From contig NC_068930.1 of the NCBI RefSeq assembly GCF_023091745.1, forward strand, positions 9,508,262-9,572,261: a DNA stretch of 64,000 bases, read 5' to 3'. The notes beneath the pieces were generated by a model that was not told the origin of the DNA, searched no databases, and saw only the letters and a list, made by a program, of their open reading frames with translations. The translations under genes and the position numbers were made by a program. The DNA is from Budorcas taxicolor (Eukaryota > Chordata > Mammalia > Artiodactyla > Bovidae). Positions 1 to 10,830 of this stretch are shown here, piece by piece. Position 1 is the first letter of the stretch, and each line of letters starts with the position of its first letter.

Positions 1-1384
1 TCATATCAGGATCTCAGAGGGTGGAGGCCATTTGCATATTAAATTATGTAATTCATTTGATTTGCTTTGAATGTCATTTAAAATTTCAAATAATAGTGAA
101 GAAGGGTACACGTTTCACAAAAACAGCGCATGGATTAAACGTATTTGAGCAACAGCATTAGAAGGGGAACCTTCTGCAACAGTCTCACCAGCAGCAGTCT
201 CACCAGCAGCAGAATCCATCTGGCTTCGAGCAGAGGTCGAAGTGGTCTCCTTAGTTCTGTGTGGGGTGAAGGGGGGAGATAATCTAAAATGTCAGCCAGA
301 TTCAGAGGGAGTGGGAGAGAGGGAAGGCACCACCAGTGAACTGAGCGCCTACGGTGTACCAGGCACACAGCGTGCACTTTCCCAAAGCACCCCCACCCCT
401 CGCCCTGGCCTCCCAGCAAGTGGCAGGCTCGCAGCCTCTCTGTCACAGATGCACTCGCCACAAGCCCAGCATCTTGGCAACTTCTTAGGCTCTCTTTTAA
501 GATGCCTCCGAGATTGCCCCATGGCTAACAGGGGTTGCGTCTGAGTCAAAGTGTAGAAGGGATGGATGAGATGTGCTCGCAAAGCTGGGCGTGATGAAGA
601 CACTCTTCTCTGCTCTGAAACCTTATTAGGTTCCCAGAATTCTTCCAATCGTGAATCCATTAGACAAACCTGGTCAGGCTGCAGCCCTGAAAACAACCAG
701 CTGACTTTTTCTTGCCCGGGGCTGGTCTCTGCAAGAAAGCAGCAGAGCAAAGGGCTAGGTGGCCACAGGCAAGACAACGCCTCTGCAGCCATGTGGGCTT
801 CACCACCCGTGCTCCCAGTGGTGAGACAATGCTGAGCTTCCGGGGTTTTAGTGAGGGAAGGAATTTCTGGCATAGTGCCTGGCCATAGGATATGCTGAAT
901 GCATGCAGCTAGCGTTACAAAGGGAAGCATAAACATCTGCCAACTTATTTTTATGTTATTTATTTATTTATGCCCTTAGCTCAGAGGCCTAGCTTTGCTC
1001 AGCTTCCTGGATGTCAGCCAAGCTAAATTAACACTCTTATCTTCTGGCCCCTGCAGCTGGCAACCTCCCCACAGGTCTTTGAGGCATTCACTTTAGGCCA
1101 CGTCCTGGGCCATTCCAGGCTGTCTTCTGCCAGGAGCTCCTTTGCTCAGCTGCAGATGAGAGCACCCTGGGCTCAGTCAGTCTCTAGGGACAGCAGATCC
1201 TAGGAGGCCCTGGGCCGTGCACACAATGGCAACATAGAAGATCTTCTGTGAGAGTGAGAGAAGGGCAGCAAATGTTCAAATTGTCTTTGCTGGGCAAAAC
1301 TTCACCCAATTTTGCCAGAGTGGGTTCGACTAGATGTGTTTGATCCATCCGGTCTGATCCATCCAGCCCTCGGGGGCCCTGCCC
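1..1384. other. Unassigned sequence, no gene seen
   Basis: I see no gene. Around 336-470 and 860-930 there are phrases typical of MIR or L2 3-prime ends (a 'gcctac..gtaccaggcac' pattern and 'tagtgcctggccatagg'), too worn to delimit. An AT-rich run lies at 950-975. Open frames here lack any recognisable domain. Confidence 0.5.
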
Positions 1385-1560
1385 AAAGTTGTCTCAGGCT
1401 GTGCTTCTGAAAGTCTGAAGTGCATGCTAACCCCTAGGGACTTGGTTAAAATGCAGATTCTGGCTAAGTCATGGGACTGAGGTCCTACAGACCTAACAAG
1501 CCGATGATACTGTCTGATGATCATGTTCTGAGGAGCTAGGCTCAACATGTTGTTTGGCAA
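1385..1560 (+). mobile_element. hAT-Charlie fragment, MER5A-like
   Basis: The order of short matches ('gcatgctaacccctaggga', 'ttaaaatgcagattctgg', then a '..aggtc..' centre and a 'gatgat..ctgaggag' end) follows the palindrome-like MER5A non-autonomous DNA transposon. The copy is old and diverged and no terminal inverted repeat or 8-bp target duplication is clear. Confidence 0.42.
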
Positions 1561-1957
1561 ACTTGATTCATTTTTTTGTGACATGTCATCTTTTGTATTA
1601 TTTAGCTAATACTTATCTTCAAACTGACCTACCTACCTTTTTAATTTTCGAGATCTGGGTGTTACCATGAATTCACAGCTTTGAGGAGTGATTTTTGTTT
1701 TAATACACCTTAAAATGAACACATAACTGTTAAAATAAGAAGTGTGTGCCTACAATCGTTTCACGTTCCATCAGTGGCACAGCAGAGCATCATACTCTAA
1801 GAAGCATTGGTAGCAGGGGTGCGGGAGGAGACCAAAGCCCAGACTGCCTAGAACTTGTTCTTTGGACTCTTTTAATTTCAACAGAGTCAGAGTTTCTGCA
1901 GAAGCACTTGGGGCTTCTGGAACAAGTCAGGGTGGTTTTTGGACAATGTATTATTAA
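1561..1957. other. Unassigned AT-rich sequence
   Basis: No gene or named repeat recognised; ordinary non-coding mammalian sequence. Confidence 0.45.
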
Positions 1958-2149
1958 CTGGCGACCCAGGTGGCTCAGTGGTAAAAAATCTGCCTGCCAA
2001 TGCAGGGGTTGTGGGTTTAATCCGTGGGTCAGGAAGATCCCCTGGAGTAGGAAAAGGCAACCTGCTCCAGTATTCTTGCCTGGAAAATTCCATGGACGGA
2101 GGAAGCTGGCGGGCTATAGTCCACGGATTCACAAAGAGTAGGATACACA
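1958..2149 (+). mobile_element. Bov-A type SINE
   Basis: Sense-strand ruminant SINE with the tRNA-like head ('cccaggtggctcagtgg', 'tctgcctgccaatgcaggg') followed by the BovB-derived body ('ctccagtattcttgcctgg', 'cacaaagagtagga'). These elements carry no protein and are mobilised by LINE enzymes. Target duplications are not clean. Confidence 0.9.
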
Positions 2150-2879
2150 TTACCTGCAGCAGAGAGCACCCGTGTGTGCTCAGCAGGCTGTGTGGGTGCA
2201 GTGCCCTCCTCCCCAAAGCAAGTGTATGTGCAAGGGTGGCTTGCAGCAGTGACCTCTCCTCCAAACTTTACCCTTTTTTTCCTTGGCCAAAATATTGTGA
2301 AAACCTGTGGAGAGACTAGAAAATAGAAAAAAAAAAACAACCCTTTTCGACTCCGAGGTGCTTGTTTACAAAGTGAAAAGTCCCTGGAGAATCATTTCAT
2401 TTATAATTAAATCTAATAATAAGCCATTGTGGCTAAATTAATTTTGAGCTAATTCCATGGGAACTCCGTGTCCTGTATCACTTCTGAACAAAAGAGCTTG
2501 GTGTCATACCACCTGACTCATTTTGAGGACAGGCCTCCAGGGCCAGACTCCAGGAGGCCAGTGAGTAAATGCTCCCTTAGGAGAGCTAGTGGTCAGGACC
2601 CGCAGGGGCGAGAGACACCTGTGACTCCTGGAGGCTGCGTGTGAGTCGCTTGCCAGATATTGTCTTTCCACTCAGAAAATCGACCTCTGAGCGGCAGTTG
2701 ACCTAAGCAAAGCTTTCCACTTGAAGTTGGTCCGCTCTGGTCCTGGCCTGGAGGAGTCAGTGTCCAGGCAACAGGTGTATCCGCACAGGTTCTTTCTTCT
2801 TACGAACACCCTGCTGCGCCAGACACCCTCACAAATACGGCCGCCCTTCATCCGCAGCCTGGGAAGTCTGCTGGTGTCC
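2150..2879. other. Unassigned sequence
   Basis: An A-rich stretch follows the SINE at about 2320-2340. The rest is single-copy-looking sequence without a recognisable gene. Confidence 0.45.
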
Positions 2880-2990
2880 CCTTTCTCTTGATGCAGTAAG
2901 GAGGCTCAGAACCACCCCAAGGGGTCTCCCCAAGGAAGGTGTAGAGCTGGAGCTTCCGCTCAGACCCAGTGAGTCTGGTCATCTGCTCCT
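2880..2990 (+). mobile_element. MIR fragment
   Basis: Contains the MIR core progression 'aaggaggctcagaacc' then 'ccaaggaaggtgtagagctgg', matching the usual 'gaaactgaggctcagag ... gtcacacagctgg' region. Very old and short, so the call is tentative. Confidence 0.42.
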
Positions 2991-4433
2991 TCGTGGAAAG
3001 TGACTACGAAGCGCTCCTTCCCCACGCAGGCCCCCAGATCTCCCAGTGAGGATTGCTGAAGTCTCCTTGGAGGTTTCCTCCTTGGACTTTCACATTTGAT
3101 CCTGGTTCCCAGTGTGCTTGAGATCAGTCACTCACACTTGATTGTGAGTGATTCTGAGAACAAACTCTGAGCCCCTGTGGGATCAGGGGATGCCCAAGGG
3201 AACACCGAGATGTGAAAAATCTCAGCGAGGGGCGGTTGAGGATACTAAGGACAAGCTGAGTGGGGTTCCTTTCTCTTCAGAAGAAATGGCCATACTCAGT
3301 CTTCCTCAGGCCTGGGAGTCTTTTCTCAGATTGCTGCATTTCTGGCATTGATTTACTTGTGCAATCAAATGAAACATCTTGCTTTGTCTGTAAATCTCTT
3401 TTGTCTGCATTTATAATCTCACTAACTCAATTTGCCATCGAGCAGTTGCGTTCAGTAGAAGATGACCCAGGGTTTTTGCCTACAGAGGGATGAGCCCTGC
3501 TCTATCTCTGGAATTAAGTCTCTGGAGATGTGCCAGTGTGCATTTTCACCAGCAGTAAGCACCTGCATGTGGGGGGTTTCAACCACATTAGATGAGCATT
3601 TTTTTTCCTGGTTGTACCGCTGGTTTGAATTATTGAGATGACCTTTGATAGGATCCACAGATCAGGTCCTTTGTAGTTTCCTGGAGTGGTACATTTTGTC
3701 TTGGCCAGGTCTTGCAAGATTAGGTCAATCATAGAGCTCCCGTGTTTCCTGTCGGCTTGGCCTTCCTCACCGAGACAGGTTGTGTCTGAAGCAAATGCAG
3801 GGCTGTTGGTCAGAACATCTGTAGTCCTGGGGAACCGGCACTGTGAGGCGGTTTGCCTGTGTTGGGGCCCGGGAAGCATGACATTTATGCTCCTGAGCAG
3901 GATGTAATTTCCAGCTGAATAGCCCGGGCACTTACTGAGCCTTAACTTTGGCCCCAACTGTGTGTTAAGTGCAACCAACCTCTCTTTAAAAAGCTCCTAA
4001 CAACAACCCAAACTGATGCAGCTGTTTCGTTTCTAACCGAAGGCAGCCAGCGGCATCCACAGGAAAGAAGGCTCAGGATTGCAGGAGCCAGACGATGGGA
4101 TGGGAGCCACCTCCCAGGGCGACCGTGAGCTGCTGCGGGGAGGCACGGCCAGAGCAGCACCCTGAAACGCTGCCATCTGATGGCTAAAACTCTGACCTTC
4201 CCAGGAGGCCGCAAAATAGTCACGATTGCTTCCCTGGGGGGAGGTGACCTTTAAGTGGAAACACAGTCATATGGACAAGAGGCCACAGCCATAAAGTCAC
4301 CGTGTTGACAAATGGGAGCTGCCTGTGACCCTCCCTGGAGCCCTCGGCCCCTCCTTGTCCCCCACAGGTGGAGGGGGGGTGGGTTTCTCACATTCACATC
4401 CAAAAGGTGAGGTCTTCCCGTCTCCCCTCCTGC
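2991..4433. other. Unassigned sequence, no gene seen
   Basis: Several open frames occur on both strands, but none resembles a known protein, and they overlap each other as expected for chance frames. No interspersed repeat recognised. Confidence 0.45.
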
Positions 4434-4578
4434 GTGCGTGTGTGCTAGGGTGTGTCTGACTCTTTGCGACTCCAAGGACTGTAGCCTGCCAGGCTCCTCT
4501 GTCTGCGGGGATTCTCCAGGTAAGAATACTACAGTAGGTTGCCCTGCCCTCCTCCAGGGAATCTTCCTGACGCAGGGC
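4434..4578 (-). mobile_element. Bov-tA / Bov-A SINE fragment
   Basis: Antisense SINE: 'gtgtctgactctttgcgac', 'tgtagcctgccaggctcct', 'tctccaggtaagaatact', 'ccagggaatcttcctgac' in the order expected for the minus strand. The tRNA-like head is missing, so it is partial. Confidence 0.85.
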
Positions 4579-6819
4579 CCCGACCTAATTCCAGCAGAAT
4601 CCGGTTTCATCTCAGGGTTGCACGCACACCTAATGGGAGGAAGGGGCTATGCAGCCCTCTTTGCAATAGCTTTGCTCTTGGCCAGTCAAGCACTCCTGGG
4701 TCCCTTCCTTTCGTTTAGCCATGTCTTCCAGCCCATGCTCGGTCCTCAGAGGATAGGCTCCTCAACAGAGTTTCACTGTGGTTCTCGTATCTCGTACCAT
4801 CCCCTCCCAGCCTCCTGACCTTTGCCATGCCTCTGCTCTCCTTCTGAGGCCCAATGTCTTTTTCCTCTCAGCCTCCCACCTGCCAGCTGGCTTTGGTCCT
4901 TGGGCAGACAGAGAACTTTCTCAGCCCACCTCTCAGGAGTTTCTCATGTGAAAAGAGAACCTGGTCATTTGTTTCGGTTTCCTGACATCTTTTATTTGGA
5001 GAATTGCCAATTGTCTGAGTCTGTGAGCTGAAAAACCACCTCCCCACTAGGTAGTGGAATGGTCAGCTACTTCTTCTCCCAGACTGCCTTGCAACTGGGG
5101 CTCAGAGCGGGGGCCCCCTGTCTGCCAGGCAAATGCACCAGTGCAGTGACTCAGGAGGAAAGAGTCGGCGGTGGCCGCAGCGGCGGCGGGAGCCCAGCGT
5201 GGCTCCAGCGAGCTCAGTGGTGGTGCTGGGGCTTCCCCGTCAACCCAGTTCTGTGCGGTTTGACTTGTTCTTCAAAGATCAGCTGTGAACCTGCCCTCTG
5301 GCCTTCCACACAATTCTGTCAGCTGCCCAGGAGACTTCCTTTCTTGTAATTTAGCCAGGAGTTGTTTCTGTTGCTTACTACTAAGAACTTTGTTGTGAAG
5401 AGCATCCATTTTCCCTTCACCTTCATTCAAGTACCTCATCACTGCTCTCACTGAGATTTCCCTTCTTTATCCTGTTTTTCCTGTTGGCCTGCAGTCTCTA
5501 CCCAAAGAAAGAGAGGGGAAAATCATTTGAATTTCTGATGGATTTTTTTTTTTTTTAACAGTGACAATACTTTTCAAAAAAGCCAAGGTTTTGGTTTTGC
5601 TCAACAGATAAATGGAAGGGGAGGGGACAAGACAGAAGGGAAGCAAGCCTCGTGGAGGAGACCATCTGCCCCGTGACACCAGAGCAGAAGCAGCCAGAGC
5701 GCAGAGAGACCTGGGGAGATGGGCCCAGGTGGTGTCGGAGCCTCAGGGTGGGGAAATCGATGTTTCTGTGCCAGAGAGGGGTGCAGCACCTGAGCGCTAG
5801 CTGCAGAGTCTTGGTGGTGGGATAAAGAGGACACAGAGAGACCCGTGTGGATCTGGAACTGGATAGTGAAGGGGGCACCAACACAGGTATAAAAGAGTGG
5901 GTGCCAATGTCCTATGGCCAGTAGGCACTGGAATCTTGGTCACAGCCACACAGTGCCTCCCACCCATAAAGCAACCTTCTCCCACTTAACACCTGCAGAG
6001 AAGGAAGGGAAAGAGGAATGGGAAATCCCTAACTGATTCCATTTTTATCCAAAGGGTACTAAGAAAAATCTGATAGTGACTGAATGTCAGCAAGGGCTTG
6101 GGAGCTAAGTCACATTAGGTAATAGAAAAATAAAGTAAGTTATTTGCCTGCACAAGTCTGCAAAATATATACCCTTCACACCTTCTGGGGGTTACCCTAG
6201 CTTTGGTACATGCTAGGATCTGAAGGTGGGTGGAGATCATAGACAGAGAATGGTCCTTCCTCCAGTTCAGCTCTATCTTCCTCTTGAAGAATTCCCAGCT
6301 TTCTGAACTTGATGCAGTCACATGTTGGAAAGAAACACTTGACTGAAATTGGCCTTGAAAGGTAATGCCTATGAGGCAGGTCATCTAGAATGTCTAGGAC
6401 CCTTCTTCAGGAAATTATCTACCATCCTGAGAAGAAAAAATGTTGCAATGAAGGAAAATGAAGTGAAAGAAAACCAAAAGAACCAATACATTTCCATCTG
6501 TCTTTGCTGAATCAGCCTCTGGTTTTTGGAAGCTCAGACCCAGCAGGTTGTTGAGAGCCCACTGAGGAAGTTTTTCCAAAAGATCAACATCGTTGGGTCA
6601 TTAGGGCTAGCCCTGAGCCCCAGTTGCCATCTCAGGGCCTTCCTCTGTTTCCTCTAGCCTCATGTTGTTCTAGAAATGTCTCCTCTGACCAAGTATGAGG
6701 GGACAGTCTGCCTCACTCTGCTTCTTGCTTCCATAGCATTTTCCTTGGGCCCCACCGCACTGGGGCTGGGATACATCTCCTCCCAGGGCGTCTGTTGCAT
6801 GGCACCCTCCACTTTCAGG
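4579..6819. other. Unassigned sequence, no gene seen
   Basis: Mixed-composition sequence with a T-run at 5547-5561. No recognised gene or repeat family. Frames on both strands (for example the overlapping minus frames at 5555-5985) have no recognisable domain and look like chance. Confidence 0.45.
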
Positions 6820-7012
6820 GAAGTGGAAGTGGAAGCTGCTTGGTCATGTCCGGCCCTTTGCGACCCCATGGACCATCCATGGGATTCTCCAGGCCAGAAT
6901 ATTGGAGTGGGTAGCCTTTCCCTTCTCCAGGGGATCTTCCCAACTCAGGGACTGAACCCAGCTCTCGCGCACTGTAGGCGGATTCTTTACCAGCTGAGCC
7001 ACAGGGGAAGCC
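6820..7012 (-). mobile_element. Bov-A type SINE
   Basis: Full antisense SINE from 'gaagctgcttggtcatgtcc' to 'gctgagccacaggggaagc'. It is flanked by near-identical 8-mers, 'ctttcagg' at 6812-6819 and 'ctttcaag' at 7013-7020, consistent with a target-site duplication. Confidence 0.9.
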
Positions 7013-8156
7013 CTTTCAAGCAAGACACCCTTCCTCCTGTGAACTCGAGGCTTGGGTCTCGATGCAGGCCCTGGGCAACCCCAGCGTGCTCCAGGAAGGG
7101 ACCGCATTTTGTCCTTTGCACTGTATTCAAGGCACCCTCTCATGTGGCACCAGTCTTCCACTGCAGTGGGCACCTTGCTCCTCTTCAAAAATGCTGCCCA
7201 TTTTCTCATCACTTTGCCTTTAGCCACATTGCCTCCTCGACCTAGAGTGCCCAGCACCCTCCCACCGGTCCCTGCCTCCCACCACAGGATGTCTTGGGCT
7301 CTCCCGATGACCAGGCTCTGTGGCATGGAGAAGTCAAGACACAGGGAGCGTTAGCTGTGAAGTCTGAGAAACGCTGTAGAGCGAAGAATGAAATCAACCC
7401 TTTTCTCTAAAAAGGGGCTGTGAGTCAAGGCGTGGCTTGGGCGTTGACCGAACACGTGACATCGATGGGCCATCCAGCCAGGTGTAGCCTCTGCCTCCTC
7501 TTCTGTGAGCTGTGGTCTGGAAGGAGAAACCCTGTCTACCACACCAGGCTGCTGCTGTGATTCTGGGCCTGCTTCCAAGAGGGCTCACTCACATGTCTTG
7601 CCATGTAGAACTTTCCATGGGGCTACCTCTGTGACCTTACCACATGGCAGCTGGCTTCCCCGGAGTGAGTGACCCAAATGAGATGGGCAGAAGCCATCAT
7701 GTTTTAAAACCTAGATTTAGCAACAATATACCATCACTAGACCTTATCTGTCACACAAACAAACCAGGATGCAGTAGGGAAGGGGGCTGCAGTACAGCAG
7801 TGTAGTAGGCTGGGTGTCACAGTGCGCCCCATCAAAATTTAGTTAGGCTCACCTGCGTTATTCAGAAGTGAGGCTCTCTTAATAATTTCATAATTAAGGA
7901 ATGAGTGTCTTCCTTCAGGGTCTATATCCTGCTCCTTTGTTGCCCAGGAGGGATGGGTCTCATGGACCCAGATGCTAAGAAAATCCTTGCATGAGATGGA
8001 GCAATGCTGGGTGCAGCGTTAACATGAACAGGAACCAAGAAGGGGGTTTGCAAGCCCAGAGCCTTGGAATGTCTAGCAGCCTGTCCCGCATAGGAGGGCT
8101 GAGTGGGAACTAAAGCTGGAGCTGAGTGTAGGAATACACGACTTTTTCAAAGGAGG
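7013..8156. other. Unassigned sequence, no gene seen
   Basis: No recognised gene or repeat. It leads into the inverted repeat that starts near 8157. Confidence 0.45.
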
Positions 8157-8216
8157 CAGTAAGTCCTTCCTAGTTGCCACTTAAATGTGTATGAAGGATT
8201 AATACATTGAATAATA

Positions 8217-8288
8217 CTAATGTGCTTTCTTTTTCCATCCCTTCTTTGTGATTTTCCCTTCTTTCACCCTGGTTTCCATCATGTTCAT
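8217..8288 (-). other. Exon-like short frame in left arm
   Basis: On the minus strand a 23-residue frame starts with MNMMETRVKEGKITKK and ends at a stop codon at 8217-8219. Just upstream on the same strand is a pyrimidine-rich tract ending in 'gctggcag', which looks like a 3-prime splice site. It is the inverted counterpart of the frame at 8810-8890. Most differences between the two change the amino acid, which argues against purifying selection. No protein family is recognised. Confidence 0.2.
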
Positions 8289-8809
8289 GACTGCCAGCAG
8301 TAGAGAGGAGAAACTGGCGTGAAAAGAGGACATTCAGCTTCAGGTGTCCAAACAAGCTCTGAAACAATTGGCTTGAAAGTCAGGCTTTCAATGACAAGAT
8401 CAGGCCGTCAAGAGAGGAAACATTTTCTTAAATTCAAATAGATTTCTTTTAAATATGGAGGATGAACATGGAGTTTTTACTACAAGTCATAGAATAGGGG
8501 AGAATGAGCAGAGGGGTTCCCAACCTCACAGGAAAAGGAGCAGCCTTTCTTGGGCTGAGATGTGGGAGGCAGAGATCGGAGACATTTTTGGTCAGCAGAA
8601 TTAGATGATGGTACTATTGTCGAGGCAGGAGATAGCAGATGGTCTGAGGAAGGCTCCATAAGCTTGTGCTCCACTTTTGGTTTAGAATTCCACCCTACTA
8701 GTTACCTACACCCACACGGGTGGCTTCAGTAGACGGGACATGCTAGGGTGGCGTGTTTAGGTGGAAAGAGAGTCTGAAATGCCAGTTTCTCCTCTCTCCT
8801 GCATCCCAG

Positions 8810-8890
8810 CTACCACTCATAAACATGATGGAAACCATGGTGAAAGAAGGGAAAATCACAAAGGAGGAGTGGGAAAAGAAAGCCAGTTAG
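8810..8890 (+). other. Exon-like short frame in right arm
   Basis: After a good acceptor-like tract ('ctcctctctcctgcatcccag', AG ending at 8809) there are 26 codons (LPLINMMETMVKEGKITKEE and onward) ending in TAG at 8888-8890. The inverted partner in the left arm keeps the frame without gaps. It might be a decayed terminal exon or coincidence. I do not recognise the protein and I see no matching upstream exon. Confidence 0.22.
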
Positions 8891-8947
8891 CATTAGTCCA
8901 GGTATTAACCCTTCACACACATTGAAGTGGCAACTAGGAAAGACTGA

Positions 8948-9604
8948 CTATGCCATAGGCCAGGTTCCCTGGGGCTGGTGTGTGGCTTGAGTGAGATCCA
9001 GAACATTCTGGGTAGGTTGGGAGTGGGAACAGCAGTGCTGAAAGGGTGGAGGGAGAGGAAGGCAGTCGCCTGGGAGGAGACAAGACCTTGCAGCCGGAGG
9101 TCATGGCCTGGTCAAGCAGCGCGGGCCCAGGGGTGGAGCTGACCTCCAGAGACCAGGGCTGACCCCACAGGCCTGCACAGGGGCTGACTTGAGCCTAGAG
9201 CCCAGGGAGTGGACCAGGAAGGCTTCCTCTGCTGCCCTGAGGAAACGTCTCTCCTCCCCAAAGTCTTCCTGTCCCCAGAGAAATCCGAGAGGGACTTTAA
9301 ACTTAGATCCTGAACTGTGTATTTATACAAAAGAGATTAAATCTTTAAATGGAGATGTAAGATTAGCTGCTTTTATTTGTCCATTTGTTTTCTGCTTTCA
9401 GTAGAAGAGGGCCTCTGGAGGCAGTTGAGTTTGATTAAATAGACTTTAGCATTTCTGCCTAGGGTCACAGCGGGTGCATTTTAAACCCAGTACACCACCC
9501 AAAAGATATGAAGTGGGAGGGAGGGGTGGCATTACGTAGCCTAAGGAAGAGAGGTCACATGACTAGCAGCTGCTGTTTTACTTTTTAAAACCTAGGAGGG
9601 TCAA
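8948..9604. other. Unassigned sequence
   Basis: No gene or named repeat seen between the inverted repeat and the L1 copy that begins near 9605. Confidence 0.45.
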
Positions 9605-10023
9605 GAATATAATAAGAATGCTTATAAATCAACAACAAAAAGATGAACCACCCAATTTCCTAAATGAGCACAGAAGTTCAAAAGACATCTAATGAAGAAG
9701 ATGTGAATGGCCAATAAGCACACGAAAAAGTGCTCAACAGCATCAGTCTTTATTTGGAAACACAAATGAAAACTACAATGAGATACCATTTCATATCCAT
9801 GAGATGGAATAAAATAAAATCTGGTGGGTACTGGGAAGTACATGGGGCAATTGGAAATGAATCCAGTGTGTGGAGACCTGTTCTGCAGCTTCCCACAGTG
9901 GAAAACGCGAGTCCACATACGTCCCAGCAATTCCACTCCTAGACGCCAACCCAAAAGGAATGAAACCTATGTCTGCACAGTCTCGTACATAAAGTGGTCA
10001 TATTCATAAGAATCAATCAGATA

Positions 10024-10248
10024 GGACTTCCTTGGTGGCGCAGTGGGTAAGAGTCTGCCTGCCAACACAGGGGACGTGGGTTCGATCCCTGCTCCGGGAA
10101 GATTCCACATGCTGCAGACCAATTAAGCCTGAGCAACGCAAGAACCGAGCCTGTGCTCAGCAATAAGAGAAGCCACGCGATGAGAAGCCCATACATAGCA
10201 ACAAAGACCCACCACATCTAACATAAATTAAAAAAAAAAATTAAAAAA
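10024..10248 (+). mobile_element. CHR-type tRNA-Glu SINE
   Basis: Starts 'ggacttccttggtggcgcag', has 'gggttcgatccctgctccgg' (a B-box-like tRNA element) and ends in an A-rich tail 'aaaaaaaaaattaaaaaaaa', as in cetartiodactyl CHR SINEs. A perfect 16-bp target duplication, 'aagaatcaatcagata', lies at 10008-10023 and 10249-10264. Confidence 0.9.
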
Positions 10249-10294
10249 AAGAATCAATCAGATAAAATATGCTATACCCGTCTAATGGAATATT

Positions 10295-10501
10295 GTGTGT
10301 GTGCTCAGTCGTGTCTCACTCTTTGTGGCCCCATAGACTGCAGCCCTCAGGCTCCTCTGCCCCTGGAAATTTCCAGGCAAGAATACTGGAGTGGGTTGCT
10401 TCCTCCAGAGGATCTTTGCCACCTAAGGATCGAACCTGAGTCTCCTGCATCTCCAGTACTGGCAGGCAGATTCTTCACCACTAAGACACCTGGGGAGCCC
10501 T
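10295..10501 (-). mobile_element. Bov-A type SINE
   Basis: Antisense SINE from 'gtgtgtgtgctcagtcgtg' to 'ctaagacacctggggagccc', inserted in the L1. A perfect 12-bp target duplication, 'taatggaatatt', lies at 10283-10294 and 10502-10513. Confidence 0.93.
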
Positions 10502-10830
10502 TAATGGAATATTACTGAGCAATAAAAAGGAGTGCTTACTGCTAAACCCATAACATGGATGAATTTCAAAACCATGCTGAGTGAAAGAAGCCAGACACAA
10601 GAGTATATACTGCACAACTCTGTTCTATGAATTTCTGGAATTCATGTAGGTGAATTTCTGTCTGTGTGGATAGAAGTCAAAAAGTGTCCAGGGGCATGAA
10701 GGCACTTTCCACGTAATGGGTAGGTTCTATATTTCGTTTGTAACAACCATGGTGTTTGTCACGTGGGCACATACAATGATCAAACCTTGTCAAACTGAAG
10801 ACTTGATACTTTAAATTTTTAAAAAAGATG

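Larger units (their letters stand above)
8157..8947. repeat. Long imperfect inverted repeat
   Basis: The left arm (about 8157-8318) is repeated in reverse complement at about 8781-8947, with a 462-bp spacer. The arms share long runs such as 'ttgtgattttcccttcttt', 'cctagttgccactt' and 'agaggagaaactggc', with perhaps 15-20 percent divergence and few gaps. No known transposon family is recognised. It could be an inverted segmental duplication, a foldback element, or two copies of an unnamed repeat. Each arm carries the same short exon-like frame. Confidence 0.85.
9605..10830 (+). mobile_element. L1M 3-prime region, with two nested SINEs
   Basis: An old sense-strand L1 3-prime region. Recognisable phrases run in order: 'aaaaagatgaaccaccca', 'gaatggccaataagcacac', 'aatgagataccatttca', 'cccagcaattccactcct', 'taatggaatatt', 'aaagaagccagacacaa' and the 'acatacaatgatcaaacc' tail. 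A CHR-type SINE (10024-10248) and a Bov-A SINE (10295-10501) interrupt it, and L1 text resumes exactly after each. Confidence 0.82.

Noticed and set aside
8157..8947. CRISPR-like or palindromic regulatory array
   Set aside because: Only two arms exist, 462 bp apart, in a mammalian genome; no repeat-spacer pattern.
10008..10264. Functional tRNA-Glu gene
   Set aside because: The tRNA-like head belongs to a CHR SINE with A-rich tail and target duplication; the cloverleaf is not preserved.
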